A stretch of 56,565 bases of DNA, taken from NCBI GenBank assembly GCA_016841955.1, contig JAENYE010000002.1:108779-165343 (forward strand), in the 5' to 3' direction. The notes beneath the pieces are model-generated. The model was not told the DNA's origin. It made no database searches and saw nothing but the letters and a program-made list of their open reading frames with translations. The stretch is from Methanobacteriota archaeon (GTDB lineage: Archaea > Halobacteriota > Methanomicrobia > Methanomicrobiales > Methanoculleaceae). The translations under genes and the position numbers were made by a program. Positions within the stretch are counted from its first letter, which is position 1; every line of letters begins with the position of its first letter. Below are positions 7,200 to 15,678 of the stretch, in pieces.

Positions 7200-7790
7200 T
7201 TATTTGCCGCGGTTCGCATGGGAACGAAGGCTCGGGCGTGTCTTCTCGGTTCCACGTCCACGCGTCCGCATCCCGCGTCCCTTCATGCCGGCAGAGGTCT
7301 TGCCGCGCTCTGCCCGGCCCCGGTGAACCGGGTCGGCCAGCCATGCGAGGTTGCGGTCGCTCCGGATCGACGGGTGGTGACCGTCGACCAGGATCACCTC
7401 AAACCACTTGGACCGTCCGTCCTCCCCGACCCAGTAGGAGTTCAGGGCTTCCATGTTCGGGAACTTGCGGGACGCCCGCTCTTCGGCCATGCGCTGCAGG
7501 CTCTTTGCCGGGGTCAGACGGCGCATGCCCATGCGTGCGGACCTGCGCCCGCGGATGTACCGGGGCTTCCTCCGGCCACCGCGGCGGACCTTGACCCGCA
7601 CAACGACGATTCCCTGTTTGGCCTTGTACCCGAGCGAGCGGGCCCGGTCGATCCGGGTCGGGTGCTCCACGCGTACGATACTCCCCTCGCGCCGCCACAC
7701 CTGGAGGCGCTCCCAGAGGAGACCTTTCACTTCGGACCGATCAGGCCGCTTCCATGCCTCGCGAACGTAGGCATACATCGATTTTGCCAT
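7200..7790 (-). CDS. rpl15e: 50S ribosomal protein L15e
   Basis: A 196-residue basic protein matching L15e along its length, opening [15 protein letters not shown] and containing [18 protein letters not shown], with an arginine-rich tail. It is the first gene of the minus-strand superoperon. GAGGTGATTTAAAAA before the ATG is a near-perfect archaeal ribosome site, and a TATA box at about 7872-7882 gives a leader of roughly 60 bases. Confidence 0.97.
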   Translation of the reverse strand: MAKSMYAYVREAWKRPDRSEVKGLLWERLQVWRREGSIVRVEHPTRIDRARSLGYKAKQGIVVVRVKVRRGGRRKPRYIRGRRSARMGMRRLTPAKSLQRMAEERASRKFPNMEALNSYWVGEDGRSKWFEVILVDGHHPSIRSDRNLAWLADPVHRGRAERGKTSAGMKGRGMRTRGRGTEKTRPSLRSHANRGK

Positions 7791-7871
7791 TTTTTAAATC
7801 ACCTCAGGTTCAGCGTTTCCGCCACATTCCTTTCCGGGACGTATCCCGTGGTTCCTAACAGGTTGACGGGA

Positions 7872-7882
7872 GCGCAAATAAA
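7872..7882 (-). promoter_or_regulatory. TATA box of the L15e superoperon
   Basis: CTTTATTTGCG on the minus strand, with purine-rich AAAGGAAT just upstream as a possible TFB recognition element. It predicts transcription start near 7850 and would serve the run of genes from L15e down to at least SBDS. Confidence 0.45.
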
Positions 7883-7918
7883 GGATTCCTTTCGCCGGCC
7901 CCGTGGTCGCAGGAAGGC

Positions 7919-8413
7919 CTACACGCCCTTGCGCTTCTCCACGACGCGGATGGCATCGATCCGGGTGACCGGGTACTGTCCGTTCTCATCCTTTTCCGCC
8001 GACTTGACCATGTCCCAGACGGTGAGAAGGGCAACCGAGACGCCGGTGAGCGCTTCCATCTCGACACCCGTCCTTCCGTAGGACTTCACGCGGGCGGTCG
8101 CCTCGATGTAGCCGTCGCCCTCCTCGAAATCGACGGTGATGCCTGCAAGCGGTATGGGGTGGCACATGGGGATGATGCGCGGCGTGTCTTTCACCGCAAG
8201 GGTGGCCGCCACCCGTGCGGTCGCGAGGACGTTGCCCTTTACCGTGGTTCCCTCCCGGATGGCCCGAAGCGTCTCGCTCCGGAGGTAGATCCTGCCGCTC
8301 GCAACCGCTTCCCGGGTGACCTCGGTCTTTGCCGAGATGTCCACCATCTGTGCGCGGTCGTTCTCGATGTGTGTGAAGACCGGGGTCTTGCCGTGTTCGC
8401 CGGACTCGCTCAT
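7919..8413 (-). CDS. moaC: Cyclic pyranopterin monophosphate synthase MoaC
   Basis: A 164-residue MoaC with the family blocks MVDISAKTEVTREAVASG, the KGNVLATARVA motif, PMCHPIPL, and the C-terminal YGRTGVEMEALTGVSVALLT. It converts the MoaA product to cyclic pyranopterin monophosphate in molybdopterin synthesis, needed by a methanogen for formylmethanofuran and formate dehydrogenases. It starts 58 bases after nnrDE on the same strand. Confidence 0.96.
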   Translation of the reverse strand: MSESGEHGKTPVFTHIENDRAQMVDISAKTEVTREAVASGRIYLRSETLRAIREGTTVKGNVLATARVAATLAVKDTPRIIPMCHPIPLAGITVDFEEGDGYIEATARVKSYGRTGVEMEALTGVSVALLTVWDMVKSAEKDENGQYPVTRIDAIRVVEKRKGV

Positions 8414-8471
8414 GTGTATCGCAGGAGATATTCTGTCTCTGTCGGGATAAAAGAGGGCGTCTTCGGGCAGG

Positions 8472-9875
8472 TCACTCCGGTGCCCCGCGCCGGAAGAGTT
8501 CCTGCGGGATGTAGTCCGGCATATCGGTGGCGAGCATTCCGTTCCCTCGCTCTTCGCTCGCCCGCATCCCGGCCCTGCCGTTCGCGTACGCGGCGATGCA
8601 GGCGGCCTCGAACGCCGGAAGGTGGCAGAGGAGCGCGCCCGCCACGCCGGCGAGCAGGTCGCCCGTCCCCCCGGTGGTCATGGCGGGGGTTCCGGTCCGG
8701 TTGAACCTGACCGTTCTGCCGTCGGATACGACGTCGACCGGGCCCTTGAGAAGGATGGTGCCCACCGTCGCGGCGGCCTTCACGCACCGCCCGCGCGCTA
8801 CAAGGTCCGTCGGAGGTTCCGTTCCGGTCATCCGGGCGAACTCGCCCGCGTGCGGGGTGTAGATCGTCTCCTTTGCCGCCGGCAGGGGATGGGCGAGCGC
8901 ATCGGCATCGAAGACCGCCTTCTCCGCCGCCCCGGCGATGGCGAGCACGACGTCGTGGCTCTCCTTTCCGAGGCCCATGCCGCAGACGACCGCGTCGGCC
9001 CGGTCGACGAGCCCAAGGATCGTCTCCAGGTGGTCGTTCGTGATCGCGCGTCCCTCCAGGCGCTCGTAGATCAGGTCGGGCATGGGGATGTACGCGGGGG
9101 AGGCGATCCGGACGATATCGGCCCCGGCACGGAGCGCCCCCAGCGCCGCGATGTAGGGCGCCCCCTGGTAGGGCCCGCCCCCGACGACGAGAACCTCGCC
9201 GCCGGCACCCTTGTGGGCCCCCGATTCCCGTGCCGGGACCAGGGTGAGGTCGCCGGGGCCGGTGTAGACCTCCGCCTCGAGCGGGATGCCGATATCCACG
9301 ACGTCCGCGCCCTCCACCTTCGGCCGGTGGAACGATATGACCCGGCTCGCCCGGATGCCGGGTGTGGGGATGTCGACGGCGACGACCGGGACGCCGCTTG
9401 CGTTCGTCCGGGCGACCAGGGTTGCAAGCGGCTCCCGCACCGCGCCCGAGGCTCCGGTGCCGAGCAGCGCGTCGACGATGATGTCCGTCTCGTCAAAGAG
9501 GCGGCCGAGCCGGTCGACGTCTGCGGCGCACCGGATAGGGTGTAGGGCGACGGAGCAGTGCCGGAGAAGCGATGCCTGGGCGGCGGCCGCGGGGGTCATC
9601 GAGCCGCAGTCCGGGTAGACGACGTCGACCGCTTCGAGGTGCTGGAGGTAGCGGGCCGCCACCATCCCGTCGCCGCCGTTGTTCCCCCTCCCGCAGAGGA
9701 CGAGGACGCGAGCCGGATCGCGAGCCAGCACGGCATCCGCGATCGCCCTCCCTGCGCTCTCCATCATCGAAAGCGACGAGTAGCCGAGCGCGATAGCGTT
9801 CTCTTCGACCGCACGCATCCGGCCGGCGTCGATCACGCCGGTCTCCAGAAACTCCCGCATTCCGCCTGTCGTCAT
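8472..9875 (-). CDS. nnrD: Bifunctional NAD(P)H-hydrate epimerase/dehydratase
   Basis: A 467-residue fusion. Residues about 1-210 are the YjeF N-terminal epimerase (VLCGRGNNGGDGMVAARYL), and about 220-460 the ribokinase-like ADP/ATP-dependent dehydratase (YTPHAGEFARM and the GGTGDLLAGVAGALL nucleotide site). Together they repair hydrated NADH and NADPH. ATG at 9875 follows GAGGGGCGGTAC; ATG at 9860 is also possible. The domain order is the usual bacterial and archaeal one. Confidence 0.95.
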   Translation of the reverse strand: MTTGGMREFLETGVIDAGRMRAVEENAIALGYSSLSMMESAGRAIADAVLARDPARVLVLCGRGNNGGDGMVAARYLQHLEAVDVVYPDCGSMTPAAAAQASLLRHCSVALHPIRCAADVDRLGRLFDETDIIVDALLGTGASGAVREPLATLVARTNASGVPVVAVDIPTPGIRASRVISFHRPKVEGADVVDIGIPLEAEVYTGPGDLTLVPARESGAHKGAGGEVLVVGGGPYQGAPYIAALGALRAGADIVRIASPAYIPMPDLIYERLEGRAITNDHLETILGLVDRADAVVCGMGLGKESHDVVLAIAGAAEKAVFDADALAHPLPAAKETIYTPHAGEFARMTGTEPPTDLVARGRCVKAAATVGTILLKGPVDVVSDGRTVRFNRTGTPAMTTGGTGDLLAGVAGALLCHLPAFEAACIAAYANGRAGMRASEERGNGMLATDMPDYIPQELFRRGAPE

Positions 9876-9945
9876 GTACCGCCCCTCGAGAAGTGTTGCC
9901 TGATCGGTGCTATGGCGTTTCTTTCTTAGATAGTTTTTTGAATGT

Positions 9946-10066
9946 GCGACGGGCCGAAGGGCCGGAGCTCGAGAAAACGCGAAGCGTTTTCGAGCTGCGA
10001 CGGTTCGTTACGCGACGGGCCAGAAAGCCAGAGCTTGAGATGCCATCAGGCTTCGAGGACGCGAAG
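9946..10066 (+). repeat. Two diverged hairpin repeat units
   Basis: Unit 1 (9946-9974) and unit 2 (10012-10040) agree at 23 of 29 positions over GCGACGGGCC....GAGA. After each comes a palindrome: GCTCGA(GA)AAACGC-GAA-GCGTTTTCGAGC at 9967-9995, a 12-pair stem with a 2-base bulge, and a weaker one at 10041-10055. Related units in the opposite orientation occur at 46300-46415 with different stem bases. The units lie in the gap before the DHH gene and would be translated as an arginine- and glutamate-rich extension if a longer start were used, which is a reason to reject that start. Confidence 0.6.
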
Positions 10067-10111
10067 ATGGCCACACTACCATGCTTTATTGACCCTTCAC
10101 CACCCACTACT

Positions 10112-11515
10112 ATGGAGATGAGCCTCGAGAACGATGTGCGGAGAGCGGCAGATATCATCTGCGATGCGGGGTCGGTGACGATTGTCTCCCACATCGACGC
10201 CGACGGCATCAGCACGGAGTCGATCCTCTCGCAGGCGCTCACCCGCGAGGGCATGGCGGTCGACTCCGTCTTCGTCCGCCAGCTCGAACCGATGGCGATG
10301 CGCCACGTCCCGAAGGACGATTCTTTGAAACTCTTCACCGACCTCGGGGCCGGCCAGCAGAATCTTCTTGAGGAGCACGGCCTCTGTGCGGACGAGGTCC
10401 TGATCCTCGACCACCACGTCGGCCAGCCCTGCGGCACGGCCTACCCCCAGGTCAACTGCCTGGACCACGGCATCACCCGGATGAGCGCCGCCGGGATCGC
10501 CTACCTGGTCGCAAAAGCGATCGACCAGACAGGCACCGACCTCGCCAAACTCGCCGTGGTCGGGAATGTCGGGGACATGATGGCCCGGGAGAACTGCGGG
10601 CTGGTCGGCCCGGCACGCGAGATCGTTCAGGACGGCGTGGAGTACGGCAACATCGTCGTGCAGGACCGGGACTTAAACTGCTACGGGACGTCCACCCGCC
10701 CGGTCCACGTCTGCCTCGGCTACTGCGACGACCCCTACATCGACGGGATCTCGAACAGCACGAGCGGGGCGCTCCGGTTCCTCGAGCGGCTCGGTGTTGA
10801 GCTGAAGACGCCCCGGGGCGGCTGGCTCGTCTGGGAAGAACTCCCGTTCGACGACAGGCGCAAGATCATCAGCGCCCTGGCCCAGCAGCTCCTCGCGCAC
10901 GGGAGGGAGACCGACCGCCTGCTCGCCGAGACCTACATCTTCCCCGACGAGCCGGAACGGACGCCGCTCCGGAACGCCTCCGAATACGCCACCCTCTTGA
11001 ACGCCTGCGGCCGGTGGGCGAAGCCCCGGGTCGGAGGCAGCATCTGCCGCGGTGACCGCGGACCCGCGTACCGCGACGCGGAGTACATGCTCGGTCACCA
11101 CCGGGCGGTCATCCGCGACCTGCTCCAGTACATCCTCGATACCGGGGTGACCGAGCTCTCGCACCTCCAGTACATCCACACCGGCGACCGGTTCCCCGAC
11201 ACCATCGTCGGCATCGGGGCGGGCATGGCGCTCTCCAAACTGAACTGGAAGAAACCGATGATGGTGCTGAGCGCGATGGTGGACGAACCGGAGGTCACCA
11301 AAGTCTCGATGCGGACGAACGAGTGGGCTCTCGCCCGGGGGGTCGACCTGCAGGAGGCGCTCGTCGAGGCGTCGGCAGCGGTGGGCGGCGCGGGCGGCGG
11401 ACACCGGATCGCGGCCGGGGCGTTTATTCCCCGCGAAACAGAAGAGGAGTTTGTTGATAGTGTCAACCGAATACTCAAACGACAGTTCGCTTCGGCGGAT
11501 CCGGACAATAGCTGA
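10112..11515 (+). CDS. DHH-family single-strand nuclease / phosphoesterase (archaeal RecJ-like)
   Basis: A 467-residue DHH/DHHA1 protein. The catalytic motifs are IVSHIDADGIST (residues 24-35), DHH at 100-102 in LILDHHVGQ, a conserved VVGNVGDM block, and the C-terminal DHHA1 substrate site GGAGGGHRIAAG. Archaeal members act as RecJ/GAN-like exonucleases tied to the replisome or as nanoRNases; which is not decidable here. ATG at 10112 lies about 25 bases after a TATA-like CTTTATT, so a leaderless start is likely. The frame continues upstream to 9893 through repeat DNA and that part is not counted. Confidence 0.9.
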   Translation: MEMSLENDVRRAADIICDAGSVTIVSHIDADGISTESILSQALTREGMAVDSVFVRQLEPMAMRHVPKDDSLKLFTDLGAGQQNLLEEHGLCADEVLILDHHVGQPCGTAYPQVNCLDHGITRMSAAGIAYLVAKAIDQTGTDLAKLAVVGNVGDMMARENCGLVGPAREIVQDGVEYGNIVVQDRDLNCYGTSTRPVHVCLGYCDDPYIDGISNSTSGALRFLERLGVELKTPRGGWLVWEELPFDDRRKIISALAQQLLAHGRETDRLLAETYIFPDEPERTPLRNASEYATLLNACGRWAKPRVGGSICRGDRGPAYRDAEYMLGHHRAVIRDLLQYILDTGVTELSHLQYIHTGDRFPDTIVGIGAGMALSKLNWKKPMMVLSAMVDEPEVTKVSMRTNEWALARGVDLQEALVEASAAVGGAGGGHRIAAGAFIPRETEEEFVDSVNRILKRQFASADPDNS

Positions 11516-11957
11516 CTTCCAGTTCGGCGCCGGGTCGGGCGAAGCGGTATTCCCCGACGATTGCACCTTCCAGTTCTCCACGACGGGGCGCATCCGCCAG
11601 GTGCGCCTCGGGAACGAGAGGCTTGCCACCGTCAGGGCACAGGACGGCCGCCTGACCCTCGGGATCGCCGGAGCGGCGCGCCTTGCAGCCCAGCTTGCCC
11701 CCCGGGCCTACCGGGTGGCGGTGCAGGAGGATGTGGCCCCGTTCATCGCGGACGGGAAGAACGCGATGGCAAAACACGTCATAGCGGCCGACGACGGCAT
11801 CCGCGCAGGGGACGAGGTGCTGGTGGTGACCGGGGACGATCTGCTCCTCGCCACCGGCGCAGCCCTGCTCTCCGGCCGGGAGATGCTGGCATTTAATTAC
11901 GGTGTAGCGGTAAAAGTACGACAGGGGAGAGGATCCGAATGTTTCCAGGAAAGGTAA
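11460..11957 (+). CDS. PUA-domain RNA-binding protein
   Basis: About 165 residues. Residues roughly 1-75 resemble the pre-PUA domain of archaeosine tRNA-guanine transglycosylase (RIRTIADFQFGAGSG), and about 80-155 form a PUA domain (FIADGKNAMAKHVIAADDGI). Standalone proteins of this kind are thought to assist tRNA or rRNA modification; the target is unknown. The start overlaps the end of the DHH gene by 56 bases. GTG at 11460 with GAGGAG ten bases upstream was chosen; TTG at 11451 or 11454 are alternatives. Its end overlaps the nac start, so three or four genes here form one operon. Confidence 0.82.
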   Translation: MSTEYSNDSSLRRIRTIADFQFGAGSGEAVFPDDCTFQFSTTGRIRQVRLGNERLATVRAQDGRLTLGIAGAARLAAQLAPRAYRVAVQEDVAPFIADGKNAMAKHVIAADDGIRAGDEVLVVTGDDLLLATGAALLSGREMLAFNYGVAVKVRQGRGSECFQER

Positions 11958-12280
11958 ACCCGAAAAAGATGAAGCAGATGATGAAGCAGATGGGCATGGA
12001 GATGGAGGAGATCGAGGGCGTGGAGAAGGTTGTCATCTACACGCCCGCGGGGAACTACGTCTTTGACGACGCCCAGGTCGTCGCGACCACCATGCAGGGG
12101 GTCACCACCTACCAGCTCACCGGGGAGGCCCGGTTCGAGGAGGCGGTCCCGGAGATCCCCGACGACGACGTAGCCCTCGTCGCATCCCAGACCGGTGTAA
12201 CGGAAGAGGTTGCGAGGGCGAAGCTCATCGAGACCCGTGGCGACATCGCCGAAGCGATCCTGAAACTCGCGCAGCAATGA
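11939..12280 (+). CDS. nac: Nascent polypeptide-associated complex protein
   Basis: A 113-residue archaeal NAC: an N-terminal basic ribosome-binding stretch (VNPKKMKQMMKQMG), the NAC beta-barrel dimer domain (about 25-75), and a C-terminal UBA domain (VALVASQTGVTEEVARAKL). It binds nascent chains at the ribosome exit as a homodimer. It overlaps the PUA gene by 19 bases and the trmI start by four (ATGA). Confidence 0.95.
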   Translation: MFPGKVNPKKMKQMMKQMGMEMEEIEGVEKVVIYTPAGNYVFDDAQVVATTMQGVTTYQLTGEARFEEAVPEIPDDDVALVASQTGVTEEVARAKLIETRGDIAEAILKLAQQ

Positions 12281-13002
12281 TCGAGATTGGCGAACGCCTC
12301 CTGCTCGTCGGCGAGAAGCGCGAGTACTTCGTGACGGCGGGCGAGGGGCAGTTCTCCACCGACCGGGGGATGATCGACCTTGAAGCGCTCGTGAGGATGA
12401 AACCCGGGGACGAGATCAGGACCCACCTCGACGTCCCGTTCACCGTCCTTCGTCCCCGGCCGACCGACTTCTTCGTCCACGCGAAGAGGAGCGGGGCACC
12501 CATGCTCCCGAAGGATATCGGGATCGTGATCGCCTACACGGGTATGAACCGCGAAGACGCGGTCCTCGACGCCGGAACCGGGAGCGGCGTTGCCGCGATC
12601 TACTTCGGGAAGATCGCCCGCGAGGTGAAGACCTACGAGGTGCGCCCGGAGTTCGCCCGGCTCGCGGAGAAGAACATCAGGAACGCCCGCCTCGAGAACG
12701 TCGAGGTGGTCGCGGCCGATATGCTGGAGGCGACCGGCGAGTTCGACGTCGTCCACCTGGATCTGACGATAACGCCGGCACACGTGGAGCATGCCTTCTC
12801 ACTCCTCCGGCCCGGCGGCTATCTCTCCTGCTACACGCCGTTCCTCGAGCACACGTTCGTCGCGCTCGATACCGCAGGACCGCTCTTCCGGGACGTCCAC
12901 TGCTACGAGTGCATTGAACGGGAACTGACACGCTCCGCCCGTGGGACCCGCCCGTCGACCAGGGTCGCCCACAGCGGCTACGTCACGATCGCACGAAAAT
13001 AG
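12277..13002 (+). CDS. trmI: tRNA (adenine-N1)-methyltransferase TrmI
   Basis: A 241-residue protein with an N-terminal beta domain and a class I methyltransferase core: SAM motif VLDAGTGSGVAAIYFG at about residues 94-109, the YEVRPEFARLA acidic loop, and the FDVVHLDLT active-site block. Archaeal TrmI makes m1A at positions 57/58 of tRNA as a tetramer. It is the last gene of the DHH-PUA-nac operon, joined by a four-base overlap. Confidence 0.92.
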   Translation: MIEIGERLLLVGEKREYFVTAGEGQFSTDRGMIDLEALVRMKPGDEIRTHLDVPFTVLRPRPTDFFVHAKRSGAPMLPKDIGIVIAYTGMNREDAVLDAGTGSGVAAIYFGKIAREVKTYEVRPEFARLAEKNIRNARLENVEVVAADMLEATGEFDVVHLDLTITPAHVEHAFSLLRPGGYLSCYTPFLEHTFVALDTAGPLFRDVHCYECIERELTRSARGTRPSTRVAHSGYVTIARK

Positions 13003-13006
13003 AGGG

Positions 13007-13195
13007 TTAATACTCCTTCAGCGGGCGCTCCCACCCGGTGTAACCGCAGTAGATGCAGCAGTCCCCGCCACAGTGCCTGCACTTCTGTGAAGGCTGCGGC
13101 ACCATCACGGTGCCCTTTTTGTTGCAGTACAGGCACCCGAGCCCCCCGCAGTGGCAGCAGACCTCAGGGGCATACTCTTCCTGTTGTTCGGCCAT
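13007..13195 (-). CDS. Small tandem zinc-ribbon protein
   Basis: A 62-residue protein with ten cysteines in two copies of a C-x2-C-x4-C-x2-C module: C13, C16, C21, C24 and C39, C42, C47, C50. The CxxCxGxG flavour recalls DnaJ-type zinc modules. GGAGAAGATCTT precedes the ATG. Each module could bind one zinc, or the whole could hold an iron-sulfur cluster. Its gene is convergent with trmI, 4 bases apart. Function unknown. Confidence 0.75.
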   Translation of the reverse strand: MAEQQEEYAPEVCCHCGGLGCLYCNKKGTVMVPQPSQKCRHCGGDCCIYCGYTGWERPLKEY

Positions 13196-13381
13196 AAGAT
13201 CTTCTCCAGGAGTAAGTGGTAGGGAGGCGAAGGTGACAAAGGTTGTTGTGGGGGTAGGGCACGCACCCGGAAAAAAAGGTATTAGTGGGTGAGTGATGAA
13301 TCATTACTTCAGGAGAGAAGAGGGGCGAAATGATTCGGGCGCCCGCACGCCGGATTAAAAGCCCCGGAAGGTAGCCGCACG

Positions 13382-14278
13382 ATGTACCACATTATCTCTA
13401 TCCGCGATTTTGGACGCAGGGATCTCGATTACCTGCTGGACCGGGCACGGGAGTTCGACGCCGGCGAGTGTCGGTCCGCGACGCTTGACGATAAGCTTGT
13501 GGCCCTTCTCTTCTTTGAGCCCAGCACCCGCACACGGATGTCGTTTGCGACGGCCATGGCCCGGCTGGGCGGGCGGTCGATCGGCGTCGATTCCGTGGAG
13601 GCAAGTTCTATCGTCAAGGGAGAGACGCTTGCAGATACCATCCGGGTGGTGAGCGGCTACGTGGATGCCATCGTGCTCCGCCACCCCAAGGAGGGGGCGG
13701 CACGGCTGGCAAGCGAGTTCGCCTCGGTGCCGGTCATCAACGCCGGCGACGGCGCGGGGCAGCACCCAAGCCAGACGCTGCTCGACCTCTACACCATCAG
13801 GCAGTCGATGCCGATCGACGGGATCGACGTCGGGCTCCTCGGGGACCTGCGCTACGGCAGGACCGCGCACTCGCTGGCGCTCGCCCTCTCCCTCTACGGC
13901 GTCACGCTGCACACGATCGCACCCGGGGGGCTCGAGATGCCGGCAAACATAGCCCTCGAACTCCGGGAGCGTGGCATGGAGGTCGTCGAGCATTCGGACG
14001 TGCAGGAGGCGATCCGGGAGCTCGACGTCCTGTACGTCACGAGGATTCAGCGCGAACGGTTCCCGGACTCGGCGTCGTACTACAACGTCGCGTCCAGTTA
14101 CCGGATCGCGCCCGACCTTCTCGCCGGGGTGAAAGATCACCTGATGATTCTCCACCCCCTCCCGCGCGCCGGGGAGATCGACCCGGCGGTGGACCGCACG
14201 CCGTATGCGCGCTACTTCGAGCAGGCAAGGAACGGTGTGCCTATCAGGATGGCGCTCCTCCACGAGGTGATGAAATGA
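13382..14278 (+). CDS. pyrB: Aspartate carbamoyltransferase catalytic subunit
   Basis: A 298-residue ATCase catalytic chain with the carbamoyl-phosphate loop FFEPSTRTRMSF, the GDGAGQHPSQTLLD block, and HPLPRAGEID. It makes N-carbamoyl-aspartate, the first committed pyrimidine step. A TATA-like GGATTAAAAG at about 13352-13361 lies 21 to 30 bases before the ATG, so the message is probably leaderless. The stop overlaps the pyrI start (ATGA). Confidence 0.97.
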   Translation: MYHIISIRDFGRRDLDYLLDRAREFDAGECRSATLDDKLVALLFFEPSTRTRMSFATAMARLGGRSIGVDSVEASSIVKGETLADTIRVVSGYVDAIVLRHPKEGAARLASEFASVPVINAGDGAGQHPSQTLLDLYTIRQSMPIDGIDVGLLGDLRYGRTAHSLALALSLYGVTLHTIAPGGLEMPANIALELRERGMEVVEHSDVQEAIRELDVLYVTRIQRERFPDSASYYNVASSYRIAPDLLAGVKDHLMILHPLPRAGEIDPAVDRTPYARYFEQARNGVPIRMALLHEVMK

Positions 14279-14742
14279 GCCGGAAAGACCGGTCACGGGG
14301 GCTGCTCGTCAGCCCTATCAAGAACGGCACCGTCATCGACCATATCACGGCCGGCGAGGCGTTGAACGTCCTGCGGATACTCGGCATCACCGGGTCGACC
14401 CAGGAATGCCTGAGCATCGCCACGAACGTCGAGAGCAAACGGATGGGGAAGAAGGATATCGTCAAGATAGAGAACCGGGAACTCCGCACGGAGGAGGTCG
14501 ACCGGATCGCCCTGCTTGCACCGCAGGCAAAGATCAACATCATCCGGGACTACCGGGTGGTGGAGAAGAAGGGCGTGGAGATCCCGAAGATCCTCAAAGG
14601 CGTGGTCAGGTGCCCGAACCCCGGCTGCATCACGAACACGAACGAGCCCGTGGAGAGCACGTTCGAGGTGCTTCCAAAAGGGCTGCACTGCCTCTACTGC
14701 GACTGGCTGATCAAGGACGATATCGCAAACCATATCATCTGA
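14275..14742 (+). CDS. pyrI: Aspartate carbamoyltransferase regulatory subunit
   Basis: A 155-residue PyrI with the nucleotide-binding N-terminal domain (PIKNGTVIDHITAGEALNVL) and a C-terminal zinc domain with four cysteines, CPNPGC and CLYC. It gives allosteric control by CTP and ATP in the c6r6 complex with PyrB. Coupled to pyrB by a four-base overlap; its end overlaps the convergent coaD by 8 bases. Confidence 0.97.
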   Translation: MSRKDRSRGLLVSPIKNGTVIDHITAGEALNVLRILGITGSTQECLSIATNVESKRMGKKDIVKIENRELRTEEVDRIALLAPQAKINIIRDYRVVEKKGVEIPKILKGVVRCPNPGCITNTNEPVESTFEVLPKGLHCLYCDWLIKDDIANHII

Positions 14743-15193
14743 TCAGGCGCCCCTGCCGGTCGATCTCCCCCCGGTAGACCCGGGTGCTCGAGATCCGCCG
14801 GCCGTCTTCGGCGAGGACGCACGAGATCTCGTGGAGGTCAACCTTTCTTCTTCCCCGCTGCCGCCGGAGTTCGTTGATCTCCACGGCAACCGGGAAGGTC
14901 TCCTCGGAGACGACGAGGATATCGAAGTCCGCGTCAAGGGCGCTGCCGTAGCGGTCGGCGAGCGGTTCGACCTTCCATGCGGCAGTGTAACCGCGCTCCC
15001 GGACAAAAGACGTGATGTTTTCGAGCCGCTCCCGGTACGAGTGGACGGGGTGCACCTTCACGCCGGCAAACTCATCGGTCGTCAGTCCGATGATCACCTC
15101 CCCATCAGGCCCGGCGAGCTCAAAGGAGCGGGCGAGGAGTTTCCGGTGCCCGGCATGCAGGGGATCGAACGTCCCCCCGACCATCACTTTCAT
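14735..15193 (-). CDS. coaD: Phosphopantetheine adenylyltransferase (archaeal)
   Basis: A 152-residue nucleotidyltransferase of the archaeal CoaD type, with the T/HxGH-like motif GGTFDPLHAGHRKLL at the N-terminus and the ISSTR motif near the C-terminus (RRISSTRVYRGEI). It transfers AMP from ATP to 4'-phosphopantetheine in coenzyme A synthesis. ATG at 15193 puts the catalytic strand at the very N-terminus as in the family; the longer frame to 15301 adds a proline-rich stretch not seen in relatives. Confidence 0.92.
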   Translation of the reverse strand: MKVMVGGTFDPLHAGHRKLLARSFELAGPDGEVIIGLTTDEFAGVKVHPVHSYRERLENITSFVRERGYTAAWKVEPLADRYGSALDADFDILVVSEETFPVAVEINELRRQRGRRKVDLHEISCVLAEDGRRISSTRVYRGEIDRQGRLIR

Positions 15194-15678
15194 CCGGAGG
15201 CGTTTGCCGCGAGGGGTTTTATGGGTAGCGATCGGTGTTGGAGGGGTGAGGGGCCGAAGGATTTCAGGTGGGGGGACGGGGAACCGCGGGAGACTACGCA
15301 CCTGCGGTTCTCGTGCTCCTGCCCTTCAAATCTGCTGATTCCTTGTGGTTACACATAGCACGGCCTCCGTGGGAATATCGCGACTGGGGGTGGGGCTGAC
15401 GGGGAGGGGGGAGCATCCCCCCTCCCCTGTCTCCACCACATAAGCTGATACCTACAACCCCCACCCCGCCCGGCCTTCGGCCTCCTCCCCCGCCACGGGG
15501 CGGGGGCAGTCATGGCGATATCCCCTCGAAATCCGTGCATGAGCATAACCCAAATCGGTACTGAACTCCCGAACACCCCACACCTCACCACCAGGGCCAC
15601 AACCGAATGTGTATGCCCCCCGTCCCTTACCCTCGAGGGAGAACATTTTGTATCGCCGCAACCAACAGTAGACGTACT
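15194..15678. other. Intergenic region with GC-rich hairpins and a promoter
   Basis: No credible gene in these 485 bases. It holds GAACCGC/GCGGTTC arms at 15281-15287 and 15304-15310, a GGCC-TTC-GGCC hairpin near 15471, and CCCCGCC/GGCGGGG arms near 15491-15508, set in unusually C-rich DNA. At the right end a weak TATA-like TTTTGTAT at about 15650-15657 lies 22 to 29 bases before the carbonic anhydrase ATG. Confidence 0.45.

Noticed and set aside
9893-10111. N-terminal extension of the DHH nuclease by 73 codons
   Set aside because: The stretch translates repeat DNA (9946-10066), has no family match, and lies upstream of the likely TATA element at about 10084.
15349-15661. Minus-strand frames in the gap before the carbonic anhydrase gene
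   Set aside because: Gly/Arg/Pro-rich translation of C-rich hairpin DNA with no domain and no ribosome site.
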